From contig OY718803.1 in assembly GCA_963070105.1 (NCBI GenBank), positions 335,501 to 399,500 on the forward strand: a stretch of 64,000 bases of DNA, given 5' to 3'. The position numbers and the translations under genes are program-made. The notes below the pieces were generated by a model. The model had not been told where the DNA came from and made no database searches. It saw only the letters and a list, made by a program, of their open reading frames with translations. Shown in pieces: positions 31,802 through 44,100 of the stretch (its first letter is position 1; each line of letters starts with the position of its first letter). The stretch comes from Litomosoides sigmodontis. Lineage: Eukaryota; Nematoda; Chromadorea; Rhabditida; Onchocercidae.

Positions 31802-34800
31802 CTGTAACATTCAATCGTAACTTGAAATACTTGAAATTTACTAATTTCTGTAAATTTCAGTCTGCAGAACATACATGATTCATCTTTTCAAAGTATTACA
31901 TGAAGAAAAATTAAACTCAAATGATGAAGACCTTACTATTGGACCTTATGCTGGAGCTTCTGGTCAACTTCTTAATGGGAAAATAAATTGTGCAATTAAT
32001 AATAGATACTGATAATAGAACTAAAAAAAATAATAGATATATATTCGAACTTTTAAAGAAATGCGGACCTCAAGGATATGTAACAGTAAAGATGCAACCC
32101 GTTGTACAATTGCAGGATCATAAGTGAGAAGTAATTGAACAACTTGATAAAGTAATACTGGTTCAGATAAATTCCTTTTGACATGCGGCAGCGGTCTCAC
32201 AACATATTCATTTTCATCTCTAAAAGGAAGTAAGTTTAACGATTTTATCTCGCTTATTTACTTACCCTTGCTTCCAGGAAAACAAACCAAAACTGAAAAA
32301 CGACCAAAAATGTGTTACCTTTTGACATAAGAAGTTAGCAATAAGTAACTAAAAGAAAACTTAGATTCGTAAATCTGTTTATATTTTTGAACCAAGTCGT
32401 ACATCTCATAAGTTATGACTGTGAATTCAGGATAAATTCAGGTTTTTCCGACCTCATTACAAAATTATCATGATTTAAATGCAGAAGACTCCATCAATCG
32501 GTCGAAAAACCTGAATCCATGACACCTAATTCACTAACCTCGATGGAAAAAATGTGCACATCTGAATGAAGATGTCCAGAATAAGTACACAGAGCTCCGT
32601 GAAATTGTACAGTGAATCAGTACCCAATGAACAACACACGGTCCATCGAAACTGTGAAACTGCGGAAAGAGTTGTCCACTGGTCCAGTCCTTGAGCCCAT
32701 ATTTGTGTTCGTTCAAAAATCACTTTCTGCTCGTAAAGCTTTTTCATCTGAATAGAAGTTAAATTAATAATGCAAAATTTGAATTCGAAATTGGAAGAAA
32801 CCTATATTCCATTATCTACATTCCATTACAAGCTCTTGCAAACAAACAATTATTGCCAAAACTCTTCACTTCCGAAATCATTGATGTCTAAAAGAAAGAA
32901 AGTAGAAAGATTTTGCTGACATTAACTGGGATATGACGTTAACTGTAGCTCCAATAGAGTTTGCAAAATGCAGCATGTACCTCACTGAAAGTTACCGGCC
33001 CTTGTCGTTTACCTGCTCTATCAGTATAGTACCATTCCGCAGTGCCATTATTTCTCGTTGACATATCAGCCTCAATTATGTTTGTTTGAACCTGTAAATA
33101 AACTATGAATATTCATATTTAAATTATTTTCGATATATATATATCGAAAATAATTTAAAAAATATATATATATATATGATGACTGACAAAAATAATTTAG
33201 AAGTAAACAAAACCTGGTTATAAATTTTCGCTCGGCTTACATGAAGATGAGCAAGAACTGCCATATCGATGAGTAATGGCAATATACCAGCACTTAACAA
33301 TTCACGGACGTTGTCTTTATTTTGAACTAATTTGCTGATTAAAAATATCTAAAAATGCACAAGGATTTTTTCAAAACCTAATAAAACAAGTTTGTTAACT
33401 TGCTATAAGTAGGACAGGCGAACAACAATCTATATGTCACATTGATCAAATTATTTTACCAACTTCCAGGGTTTAAGGTTTAGGGATGTGGACTTTTTTA
33501 CTCTTGATGATATTTGCTTTGATCAAGTTCTCCATGCAGCATAAGACAGAAATATAAAATGAACTAGTCATCCCCATTTATTGGTCTGTATTAGACGATT
33601 CTACAAACTTACATATATTATTCAAAGTAATAAATCTACCGCGGACGAAAAAGTTTATCAAGCAGCAAGGAGAATGTCTACTACAAAATTCTGGAAATTC
33701 GCAATTTACGTACTAGATGATCTCTTTCAGCTGGATTGGAGCACCTTGATAGCATACTGACAATGTATTTGGAATCCATGAATGGTCCAATGGTGATATG
33801 ATGACGTCCGTATGTTATAGCCATCGCTTTCAAGCAAAGGCAACGCATTTCACTTTTTGCCGAAAGCAGGAATCGATGATAAACACTATTAAAAAAGTGT
33901 CCTCTAAAAACCAAAACCAATTTGAAATTTAGCTAATTATGGAAAATTTTAATTCACGACCATAAGACAGCAATTACGAGTCCCATTATTAATTCGTCCA
34001 AATTAATCCCATACCAATTCATCATCTAGTTATTGTAACACAAAAAAAAATATGAATAATGGAACTTCTATGAAAATATTTGAAACAGACGCATTATGTA
34101 TCGGTGTAGCAGTGGCGTCATTCTCTTGCAACAAGATTCTCAAATAATAATCACCAATTTTAACTTCATCGGTCAAAGACGGATATCGAACCTAAGCACC
34201 AGAAATTGAAGTTTTGCATCTTAACGACATAGATTTCTGTGTGAATAGAAATGAATCATACGAGTAATCCAACAACATATTTCCTGTGACAATAAAGCAC
34301 AATAAGCTGATAAGAATACACAAACCTGGAATTCGGTATGATTCCATGAGATTGGAATATTCATAGGTGCAATTTCTTTTTCCTGTTCTAAAATTCTCAT
34401 TTCATCTTCGATGGATCGTCGAAATTCTTCTCGTGTTGTTTCATTCCATATTAAATCAGCCTTAGAAAAATTGAGACGTAATTCACATAGTGTTAATTTC
34501 GTGATTTCGTAATAAGTATTACATGCAAACACACGATTTTCAGCAAAGACAACACACCAAAAAAAAATTTGACTTCTAAAGGTCACTGGAAACAAATAGC
34601 AAGGAACATACTTACTTTACAATGATCTTTAGCAAACTGGAAGCAAAACATCTTCCAATTCACTCTACTTTTTACTCGCTGTCGTCTCTTACGCAATATA
34701 ATTGGTTTCTGCATTTTATCCTGTAAAACCAATCCAATTAACTTAAAGACTCGAAATCAATTTAATATCCGATTTAAAATATTTTTAAAACCTGACGTAG

Positions 34801-37800
34801 TGTTTCATTTGGCACATAGCAGCAGCGCTGCGAAGTTACGTTATTGCAGAAGTAGATTATTAAAGTGTAACATTTCCATATCTTGAGAAATCAGTGCTAT
34901 GTAAACATGCCTCAATTTAATGAGTAATATTGAAATTATCAATAATGGCAAGAAAATTCCTACCTCTTTTCTCTGGAGGAATTTATGATCAAAATTCCAA
35001 TGCTGCAACAATCGATCAAGTTTTGCTTCTAATTGCAGTTGCATTTGCTGTACTTGCTCCTGAAAAATATAATTAAAGTACTTCATGAAATAAAAATGTA
35101 ACAACACTCACCGTTCACTCTCAAAGTTAAATTAACAATCTTACCAGAAGATGATTTTGCTTTGATTCTTCATGGGCCATTTCCAAATTATTCCGTGTTA
35201 ATAGGTAATCTACTTCTATAACATTTGGTTTCTCCACTGAATTCATATAATCCAGTAATCCACGGGGCTAAAAGTGTATAATACATCATTAAAACATAAC
35301 AAATACTTCCAATTTTCATTTAAAATTGTTTTATGGTGCACACAATAATAACTGCATTTTAAAATAGCAAATCTTACCAAGCATCTTGACAGTAAATCAG
35401 CGGCAGCATTATTATCAGCAATCCACAGTGAAAGTAGATGTCCACTAAGCTGTTTATTTGCAAGGATTCGAAGATCGCAGCCAACAGTAAGTAAAGCCAT
35501 ATGAAGATGCACCAGAAATGCTCCTTCCGTTAATGATAACATTTGCATCTTCTTCGAAATCTCTGTCGTCGACTCCTCGATGATAGCACGCATCACCATA
35601 CCCGCTCCTGGAAAACCGGACTACATCGTTATGACAGGTGAAATAAGTTTGTTATAACTGAATTGCTACAGAAATCATATTAAAAAAGAAAATAAAAAGC
35701 ACAGACTTAAACAGAAATTGAAATTTCTTGAAAATACTTCCAATTCATTATGGTTGTACCAAATTCTCCAATTCATTACCATAATTCTGCTCAAATTTCA
35801 AATAATTTAAAGTTCTTATCTATTTTCAACAAACTAGCCCTTAATAATTGTCATCGATGGATATTGAAAAAGCCGATAAAAGCTTAGTCCACGTTCAGCA
35901 ACCATTTCGAGCAACAAATCGAATATAGCACCCAATGTTGTCTCACTATAAGGTGCACATAGAGCGTATGTCAGGAAATCAAGCATGCTAGCAATAACAA
36001 GCGCACCAGTTTTCTGTTCCTGAAAATTCTGTTCGTGTTAGAATTCAAATTTTAAATACTGAATAGTTTGAAGTTGGAAAAATTTTTAAAGGTGCTGAAG
36101 TTTTATAATATGGCAAAACTTCAGTTCTCAATCTATTAACATTTTGATCATTTAGTGCAGTGATTGTTTTACTGCGTATGTCTGCAGTTTTCTAAAACAG
36201 AAACCGATTTAAGTTCAAAAAAAAACAAAATCGATTTCAGTGCACGCTTACTGAATTAAAGACTTCATATCCAACATCGTTAATTAGAATGCTGCTACAA
36301 AGGAAATGTTTTTCCTGAAGATCTTTTAGGAAAAAGAATCTAAACATATAGAATTTCTTCACCGTATGTTTGACGACCAAATCCAACAAATGTTCCACGA
36401 ATTGTGAGTTTGCAAGTAGAGATTGTTTATTGAGTTGCTCTAGCTTCAATTCGTAATTCGAATGCATCGGTTGCATTAGTGAACAAAGCATTTCAACTGT
36501 CGCATAATCAATACATTCGTTAGATATATTTAGCATACGAACTACTAAATCACCCAATTTTTCACGAACTCTGCAACACATTTTAAAAATTCGGCAAATT
36601 AACAAAAATAACTGCAGAAATAACAAGCAGCAAACTTTTCTTGAAAGATAGGACAAGTAACTATCTTGAATTAGTTTTTCTAGTGCTCACATCATATCCG
36701 CTTCAACGCAAAAGCTATCATACCCTCTAGTTTTAACATGATAATTTCCGGATCAAAATTAGTGTTACAGACGCACTCACCGCGCTTAACATGAAAATAT
36801 AATCGGAAATCTTTCTTGTATAGTTTCTAACTGCCGATGACAAATGCTCCTCAAAACAAGTTTAACTTGAAGTTTTTATCTCTCATCCCATCTTTCTGCA
36901 TGGGTATTTTAACATTAGGAAAAATGCGTCCAAATGAAGACTTATATTCACTTACCCAGGCACTGCGGTGAATGCTTGGAAACCACTCTTCGATGCAAAC
37001 AGACGACGCAAACATTGCAACTGTGCTTCGCATTTATTAATTTCATTACCAAAATTTTCCATTAGCACAGATTCCAAGCAAGCGACAATTGTTTTTGATT
37101 TATTTTCGGTAAAAAATCCCTGTAAAACATCTTGTATAATCATGAATATAAAAAATGTCTATAATACACTTCTTAATAGTACAAATGCCTGTCATTTTCC
37201 AATGGTAACTTAGAGAAAATTGTGAACCTCTTGCGATACTGTATATGTAAGTCCACCATGCGGTATATTGGCATTGAAGCGACGAATTAAATCAAATCTT
37301 TTCAAACCAGCTAAAAAAAAGTTTAATAAAATTAAGCCATTCCGTCAAAACTTCAAAATCCAAATTATTAAATCTTATAATCTTCATTAATTTTACTAAC
37401 CTACTCACAATTTTGCTGACAGCAAAACTATTTATTTTAACACTTCAGGACAACCAAGTTCGTTATACCACATTTTTGTTTCGATTTTTTCTTCTTGAAA
37501 AGGCCGTAACAAAGGGGAAAAACATTTCAGGCTGTTGAAAATGAACAAAAAAGGGAACAGACGTGGCACTGAAATAACATGTCTCATGCACTGTGACTCC
37601 GCATCTTCATCCAGCAAAAATTTGTATGGCACAATTCGTAAAGCACGATCATATTTGCTACAGGTAACAAATAAACATTGGTTTCCAGAAGCCCGTGATC
37701 CATCAATTAGTGATGTCAAAATTAAATCCCTGAAAAAAAATAATTTTAATTTGTCAACGGTCTGAAAACTAAGTGTACAACATATTTCGAGTTCAAATCT

Positions 37801-40491
37801 CGTACTTATTCAACGCCATTCACTGAAATCTAAAACAGCAGATGCTTAAATAACAAAATTGAAAATTATTGTACCGTTCAGGAGAAGTATAAGACCGTAT
37901 ATCACCTTCATCATATTGAATCGTAAAGCTTTGCGGATCTCCTTCGTCACGAACCACAAAGACAATCTAAACGTGAGCAAAAATGTTTAATTCAGTGATG
38001 AAACAATATATTTTACAAAGTTAAAATTCCATTAACGATATTTACAGTTTGACAAACAGAGAGTTGATCTAGAAGTACCAAGTTTAACTCTCTATGAAGC
38101 TATAAAAAGCTATGAAGCTATACAAGTGTTAAATATACAGCTTAAAATACACAAAAAACAAAAAGGCAGAAACAAATTAAATTTATTCATGATGAACGAA
38201 TTATGGTTATGAAAAGTAAAACGAGTAGCGAAGTCAGCTACTTTTAATGAAACTTTTCGATATATACTAAACATTGCTCCACCTTCCCAGTTTAAGAAAA
38301 CTAAACTAACCGTCTTTAATGAACGCGCACAAATTGCTGCATAACTTGCCGGATCTCGTTCAATAATGCATGTGCTACTTAAGCACAGTAATCGTTTTAC
38401 AGGAGAAAACTGTCTCGGCGCAGATTTTTGAACTTTAAACTCAACATATGAGGTAAGCTGTTCGTCGCTGCTGAAAATTGATTTATTTACCATTAATGAT
38501 TAGAAAAACTTGAGCAGTTTTCATGAAAGTTGTCAAATTAAAAGCGCGTCCAAAAATCATCACTCATGCATTAATACAACGTAAAAATATATTAACTCAA
38601 ATAAAAATAATGGGTACGCAAAATTAAATCTTTGCCTCTTCTTTGCTCTCCATAAACTCTGGATTTTTAGAAGTAAAAATACCGAGATTTTTCCTGGGCC
38701 ATGCATATAGAGAAATTAAATATCATAAAGTAATGAGATCAATTAATAGTGTAAGTTGGACCATTAACAAAAATAAAAACTGATTAGGAATCAAATAAAC
38801 TGACCTACACAGACCCAAACGTGTTAGCATAAATTGTTCCAGTGTAATTCCTTCTTTAGCAATGGGTATTGAAATCCCTAAATAGGTTACTGCCATTTGT
38901 CGCATCACTGAGATTATGTCATCAAGCAGTTCACAGACGAACAGATGCTGCAAAAGTTGACAAAAAGTTATTGTTATTTCTAATCATAGTTTAAGGATAA
39001 GTTTGACAGTCTAAAGTTCCAGGAACATCTTTATATTTCACCCTGTCATACCAAAACGTCATTTTCTATACTGAAACTGACGAATAAGATATCTTAGGAA
39101 GTGATTACACAAGCCAGCCAAATCAGTAGCTTGAAAAATAACATTTTTCATTGGGTTACAAAAGTTTAGAGGTATAAAACTTTTATAGGTGTATAAATTA
39201 AACTGAATATCATAGAACAAACAAAACAACACACCCGACGACGCTGTTCATCCATTTCCACAACAAATCCATTTTGATATCCTTTCATCTAAAAAGGGAA
39301 TCCAAACTTGTTTCTGTTACCAGAATTGCTTTCGTTTTTAATTCATCAAACATTTTTGACAATAGAGAGAGATTATATATCAATAAAACATGAAGAAAGC
39401 TTCCTTACAGCAAGAAAATCAAATTCATAGCTACTCACTATGACTATAGATTTCATACGCCAGTATGCGTATGATGCAATCACTTCACCATTATTATTTA
39501 GCCTTTCCAGTGAACAACTTCTTGGTCGGAGTAAAACCGGTACATGGTTATCCGACCAATCATGTTTATAGCCGGTGAAATCCTATGAAATTATTAAGAT
39601 AAAATTGTGAGTTATTTAAAACCGTTTTTTGTCGGTTTGAGTAAATCCAAAATGAAGCCAAAGTTAAATTTTGATTGACCAGTTAAAATACTTGAAATTA
39701 ATTACATTGACTTGGGATATTGATTCAATTACAAAATTTGAGAAATTTTACCCGCGTTTCAGGCTCAGTGTCCGAGAATTTGGGCATGTGCATAAGAGTT
39801 TCTGACAAAATTTCCTGTGTATATTCCGATGAAAACCGCATCGTATCATTTTTTCTCTTTGAACGAATTTGGATGATAAATTCATCTTGAACTTGAGGGG
39901 AACGAGATAATGGCTTGATTGTTATGAAATCCTCGTACAACCACTAAAAATCGAAAAAAAAGGAAAAATACTGGTTCCTCTGACAGAATGAGACTACGAA
40001 CTTGCAGAAGTATTATTAATGTTCATATACAAATGTAAGCTTTTCCGCAATATTTTCATTACTCTTTTACTCATTCGAGTTAATTCAGCTTCGGTACTCC
40101 CTCCACTGTGCTTGCATATTTAAGTCATCAGAATTAAGAGAAATTATAAACCTGATTTGTTACTTCAAGTGTTGATGGATTATAAGTTGTGATGGCAAGC
40201 GTACCGATTGAAAATATCCTTTTATATCTGTAATTAACATAAAATAAAATGTATAGAAGAGACAGTGTATGAAAATATTGTCTCAAGAGATAAATACTTA
40301 TGTACCGATATATAAGGTTACTTCTCTCTCTCTCTCTCAATTCATTTAATCTCCTCTTTACCTTCAAATAGAAGAAAGTCACGACATTTTTCACATCAAA
40401 ATAGGCATGAAATTACTAACTTTCCTTTCCACGAATGCTTTGTCACCAAATAGCAAGCGATGTCCCGATTATCAGCAGAAAATGATGCCAT
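23570..40491 (-). CDS. rme-8: RME-8 / DNAJC13, endosomal J-domain protein
   Basis: Peripheral endosomal co-chaperone that recruits Hsc70 and works with SNX-1/retromer and WASH in endosomal sorting and clathrin dynamics. I assembled 49 exons into a single frame of 2254 residues; human DNAJC13 is about the same length. Start: [10 protein letters not shown], immediately followed by the family's [14 protein letters not shown]. Seen: an N-terminal PH-like region, a GYF-type segment at about residues 981-1035 ([14 protein letters not shown]), and a J domain from about 1322 with HPD at 1341-1343 followed by KNPDGRE. Helical armadillo-like repeats fill most of the rest. IWN repeats read LIWN, VIWN, LIWD and LIWN. 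The C-terminus carries [10 protein letters not shown] and ends in KKLDDG. Phases agree at every junction. One intron has a GC donor. Many donors have C at +3. Confidence 0.97.
27315..27385. repeat. (TA)n array inside an rme-8 intron
   Basis: About 70 bp of AT alternation starting 13 bp past the donor of exon 38. It fills nearly half of the 150-bp intron 27249-27398. Confidence 0.95.
33118..33159. repeat. Perfect 42-bp palindrome in an rme-8 intron
   Basis: Each arm reads TTTAAATTATTTTCGATATAT against its exact complement, with no spacer. It lies in intron 33092-33213, next to a short TA tract (33160-33177). Confidence 0.9.
40322..40337. repeat. Short CT run in rme-8 intron 1
   Basis: Eight CT units in the first intron of rme-8. 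Confidence 0.7.
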
Positions 40492-41150
40492 CGCAGTGCC
40501 TTCCTGCGCTACCCCTTCCTTACACCAATATGAGTCATAGCACTTAACTGAAATTAAATGAATTACCAGCAAACGCCCACACGAGTGCAACAAAATGAAA
40601 AGGAGAAGTTGCATTTTGTTTGCATGCGATGAAGCATCAGCACTGAGGAGGGAAAGAAAATTTTCATGGAAAATTTAGCGCTGAATTTAAAAATAGTAGG
40701 CTTCTCGTTTCGAAAGGCTAAGTCTTCTGGGGCTCAGTGGTCACCGATTATCTGTTCCAAAGCTGATTTTTCTTGCCCTTTACTACTCGCTCTCATTCCT
40801 TTCTTCCTCCTTTCTTGCTGAAAGCTAAATTACCCTCTTTCATATTTTATGCTCGTAAAATTTTTACGTAAAATAGTGCTATTGAAAGTGAGAACTTGTT
40901 ATTGTTGTTGCTTTTTTTAAAGCTTCAATTAACGTAAAGCGTGTAGCTGGTCAATATCTTATCCCGACTAATTGAAATTTAAGTTAGCTGTAGTTTCTAA
41001 AAATCAATATCATCAATATTATGTTGAAAGTTTTCGCTATGCTTCTTGGTTTTTCAGAGATTAAGAGAAGCTGTGCAAAGTTCTTTTGAGAGAACCTATC
41101 ACTATTAACTTGGTACTTCCAGTGGAAAGAAAGAAGGTGAAATTTTTAAA
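40492..41150. promoter_or_regulatory. Divergent promoter region shared by rme-8 and sld-2
   Basis: 659 bp separates the two start codons, which point away from each other. On the minus strand an acceptor AATTTCAG ends near 40553, followed by a nine-codon uORF (ATG 40538, stop ending at 40509) ahead of the rme-8 start. I see no TATA-like or named operator motif. Shared control is inferred from position only. Confidence 0.55.
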
Positions 41151-43755
41151 ATGGGAGAGCGTTATCAACATTGGTTGCAAATTTTTAAGCAGCTTAATGG
41201 ACACTCACCCACCAAGGAAGATATTGAATTGATTGCCCCATCACATATCAAAGGTAATTTGACGCAGTCACAAAACACATCTTACTCGTTTTTATATGTA
41301 AATTCTCTTTCTAAATTACAAGACTCTTCGTATTCTCAGGCAAAAGAACTCTTTGTAATTTAGAATCTTAATGTTAACAAATACGTGTTGATGCCATCAA
41401 AATTGTTGAAGATAGTTGTTATTTCAACGTGATTCAGAAATCAAAATCGGGAGTGCGAGTTAGGGGTTTGAATAGTTTTTATTTTCGTTTCTAGAAAATG
41501 ATTGCGTTTCAGAAGAATATTTCAAGTTGCATCCGTCGAAAAAAGTAATTTCTAAACCGATTCCGAAAGTGAAACTCAAAAGGTCATTCGATGAAAGAGA
41601 TTGCCTTCCTGAGGTGTCACAATTTTTTTCGTAACTAGTTATATATTTTAAATTTATTTAAAATTTTTCCATTTAAAGATACAGTCCCTCATGCACTGTT
41701 TCGTGAATACCCCATCACTTGTGATTTACACTGGAAATGAGAATGACATATTACTTACCAAAGAAATGACATATTACAATGCGATCTCTTACAAAGAAAT
41801 GAATTACTAGATTTACTTAGCTAAATAGTGATATTTTCAACACTCTGCCATATGAGTAAGCGAGATGGCAATCCTGTAGGCCAATCATATCGCAAGTAGG
41901 CCCGGTTTTGGTGCTTCTTTCTGGAACAACATGACTGAACTCTATGTTCGAGGTGCTTTAAAACAGAAAGATCACGTTACTCGAATCATGTGAAACCCTA
42001 TCATCAACCCTTGAAAAAGAAATTAGAAATATATGATGCAAAATATGGTTGGTGGGGTAGCAAAATTTTCCTCAAAGAAAAAGAAAACGAAAACACTGCC
42101 AAATTCCTGAATAAATGCAAATAAACTCTAAGCTTTGTTTGAGTTTGCTTTGTGTGACAAAACAATTTTTATTTAATTTACGATATTCTTCTCTTAATTT
42201 ATATACATTCTTCGACTCTGAAGAAGATTTGCAGCCGGTGTTGGAGAAGCACCACGCTGATGTCACAGTTGCTGCCGGGAGTAAAATACGGCTTCAAACT
42301 GGTTAGTTTAAATTTAACGAAATATAGTAAATGAATTTGGATGATCTGAGATATTTTGAAAATAGAAAATCCGAAGCATTGAACACTGAGTAATGGTCAT
42401 CTTAGAGCCAGTTATAGCTTCAAAATCTGGATAAGGCCATTATGTAATCCTCAAATAAGTAAGCGATTTATTTTGGAAAATTAATATTTGTGTTGCTGGA
42501 ATTTTATTAGATCGATTCTTGGTTATGATTTAAATTGCAATGATATCGCTCACCATATTGTATTTTAGAGAATTTACTGTTATTAAGGCGGTCGCCACGA
42601 AAGCACCCTTCGTCATCATTGATTTGTCCGCCAACGCCCAGGAAAATTAGCTCCTCTTTCAAACCGGCGGTATGTCGAAGTCCAACCAGCGTGTTCAAAT
42701 CAGGAATCTATCAAAATGTAGATGGGGTAATTTTTTACAAATCAAGTTGAAAAACTATTTACCAGATTTTTTCAAGTAAAATTACTGGGTTATAAATGGT
42801 TCTATGCAAAAAAAAAACCTTTTTCAGCAATCTGCGAGTTTTGTAATGCCAGAAAATGAACCTGCTGCAGATATTGCGCCGCGTAAGTTTATTGTTTTCA
42901 TGATTCATTAATTAACTTAGCTTTTGTTTGATTTATTTTTTCAATGTGCAGAAACTGAGTTTTATTCTATACACTCGTTTTGACTAGGAAGAAAAAGCAC
43001 TTATCTATGTTCCGAAATATGATTTACTGTACTTTATCGAAGTATAAAATATGTAAAAGATTTGTATTTTATAATACAACTTACAAACGAGTTAAAAATA
43101 TCTAAAAATGACACCAAATTCCAATTTTTCTTTCCTTTTTTTTTCTAAAACGCAGTGGCAATTGAGTTTAATTTTACTGCCTTGCAACGCTTACATATAC
43201 AGTACAACCTGATGAAAAGATATTGCGTCGTTCTCCGCGGAAGCATCCTTCATCATATAATGAAATCTTATTATCGCCACAAAAACCGTTGTTGTTATCG
43301 CAACCAATCGTTTGTTCCCGTTTAAGCAGTTTATTGGGTTCAGTTAATGATATTGACAATGAAAAGGTAGTCTTAATTTCAACAGTTAAGTTTTTAAGCC
43401 TACTTTTTCTTTTTCTGACGTTGTTTGCACATGCATGTTCCCGTTTTATATATTCGAGAAAAAATGAGTTCGTAACTCCTATTCTTTTCAGAAAAGTGTT
43501 AGTTCAAGCAATTCATTTGAACTCGCTAATGATGATGAAAATAAAAAAAGTTTGAACCATGATTCACAGGAAAGTAGCACGTGTGCTGAAGAAAAACAAC
43601 AGCCATTCCTAGATGAAAAAGAATGTTTGAAGAAAAAAATTAGAGGAAAAAATGAAAACTACCGGCGTTTGAAGATGAAAAAGAGTTATGTACGTGGTAT
43701 ATCGTTGGCGAAGAAGAACTTCAAAAAATGGCGAAGGACTCGCAACAAACGATAA
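41151..43755 (+). CDS. sld-2: SLD-2, Sld2/RecQL4 N-terminal-family replication initiation factor
   Basis: Nuclear factor that, once phosphorylated by CDK, binds the TopBP1/Dpb11 homologue to start DNA replication. Exons 41151-41253, 41495-41613, 41679-41720 (uncertain), 42235-42301, 42569-42717, 42828-42882, 43203-43366 and 43492-43755 give about 320 residues; without the uncertain exon, 306. Seen: the N-terminus has the Sld2/RecQL4 pattern (HWLQIF, NGHSPTKEDIELIAP). The C-terminus has the basic RecQL4-like motif NYRRLKMKKSYVRG followed by FKKWRRTRNKR. There is no helicase domain. CDK-type sites include SPTK, two SPRK, TPRK and SPQK. LRRSPRKHPSS is encoded twice, in different exons. The start is the first ATG of the open exon. 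The middle exons have no family match beyond the phosphosites. Confidence 0.85.
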
Positions 43756-44100
43756 TACTGAAACGTCACGATTTCTAATTATTTTTCCTTATCTCTGTTT
43801 GAAATATTGCCTTCCTTTTTCTTTTGTCTTTCTCCTTATTGTTATTCTAAGTTTAACAGTACACTGAATTCAATGCATTTAATAATTCCAATGTACTGAA
43901 TCCAACATATTCGATGAAATTCATGAATTTTGTTTGTTGTTATACAGTGTCGTATAAGTGAGCAACATTAATGCACTTTAAATTAGCACTTATATAAACA
44001 TCAACAGTGTAGCTGAGCAAATCATACGGAGGACTATGAAAATTATTATAATTATGAAAATGTTATATTTGAAAGTTATTGAAATTTTGCTTCGCTTTAG
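43756..44100 (+). other. Gap between sld-2 and the candidate secreted peptide gene
   Basis: 345 bp of AT-rich sequence. It should hold the sld-2 3' UTR and possibly an unidentified first exon of the next gene. No AATAAA is visible soon after the sld-2 stop. Confidence 0.4.

Larger units (their letters stand above)
32069..40491 (-). other. rme-8: rme-8 exon map, exons 1-25
   Basis: Exons (high-low): 1 40491-40421; 2 40227-40152; 3 39943-39752; 4 39582-39439; 5 39288-39235; 6 38947-38805; 7 38470-38311; 8 37966-37875; 9 37729-37563; 10 37310-37228; 11 37119-36956; 12 36570-36363; 13 36019-35839; 14 35607-35378; 15 35267-35145; 16 35059-34964; 17 34827-34792; 18 34720-34616; 19 34460-34326; 20 34191-34091; 21 33903-33714; 22 33348-33214; 23 33091-32981 (GYF); 24 32747-32539; 25 32219-32069. 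The least certain are the ends of exons 9 and 20 (GTCTGT donors) and 13 (GC donor), and the 12-codon exon 17. Confidence 0.85.
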
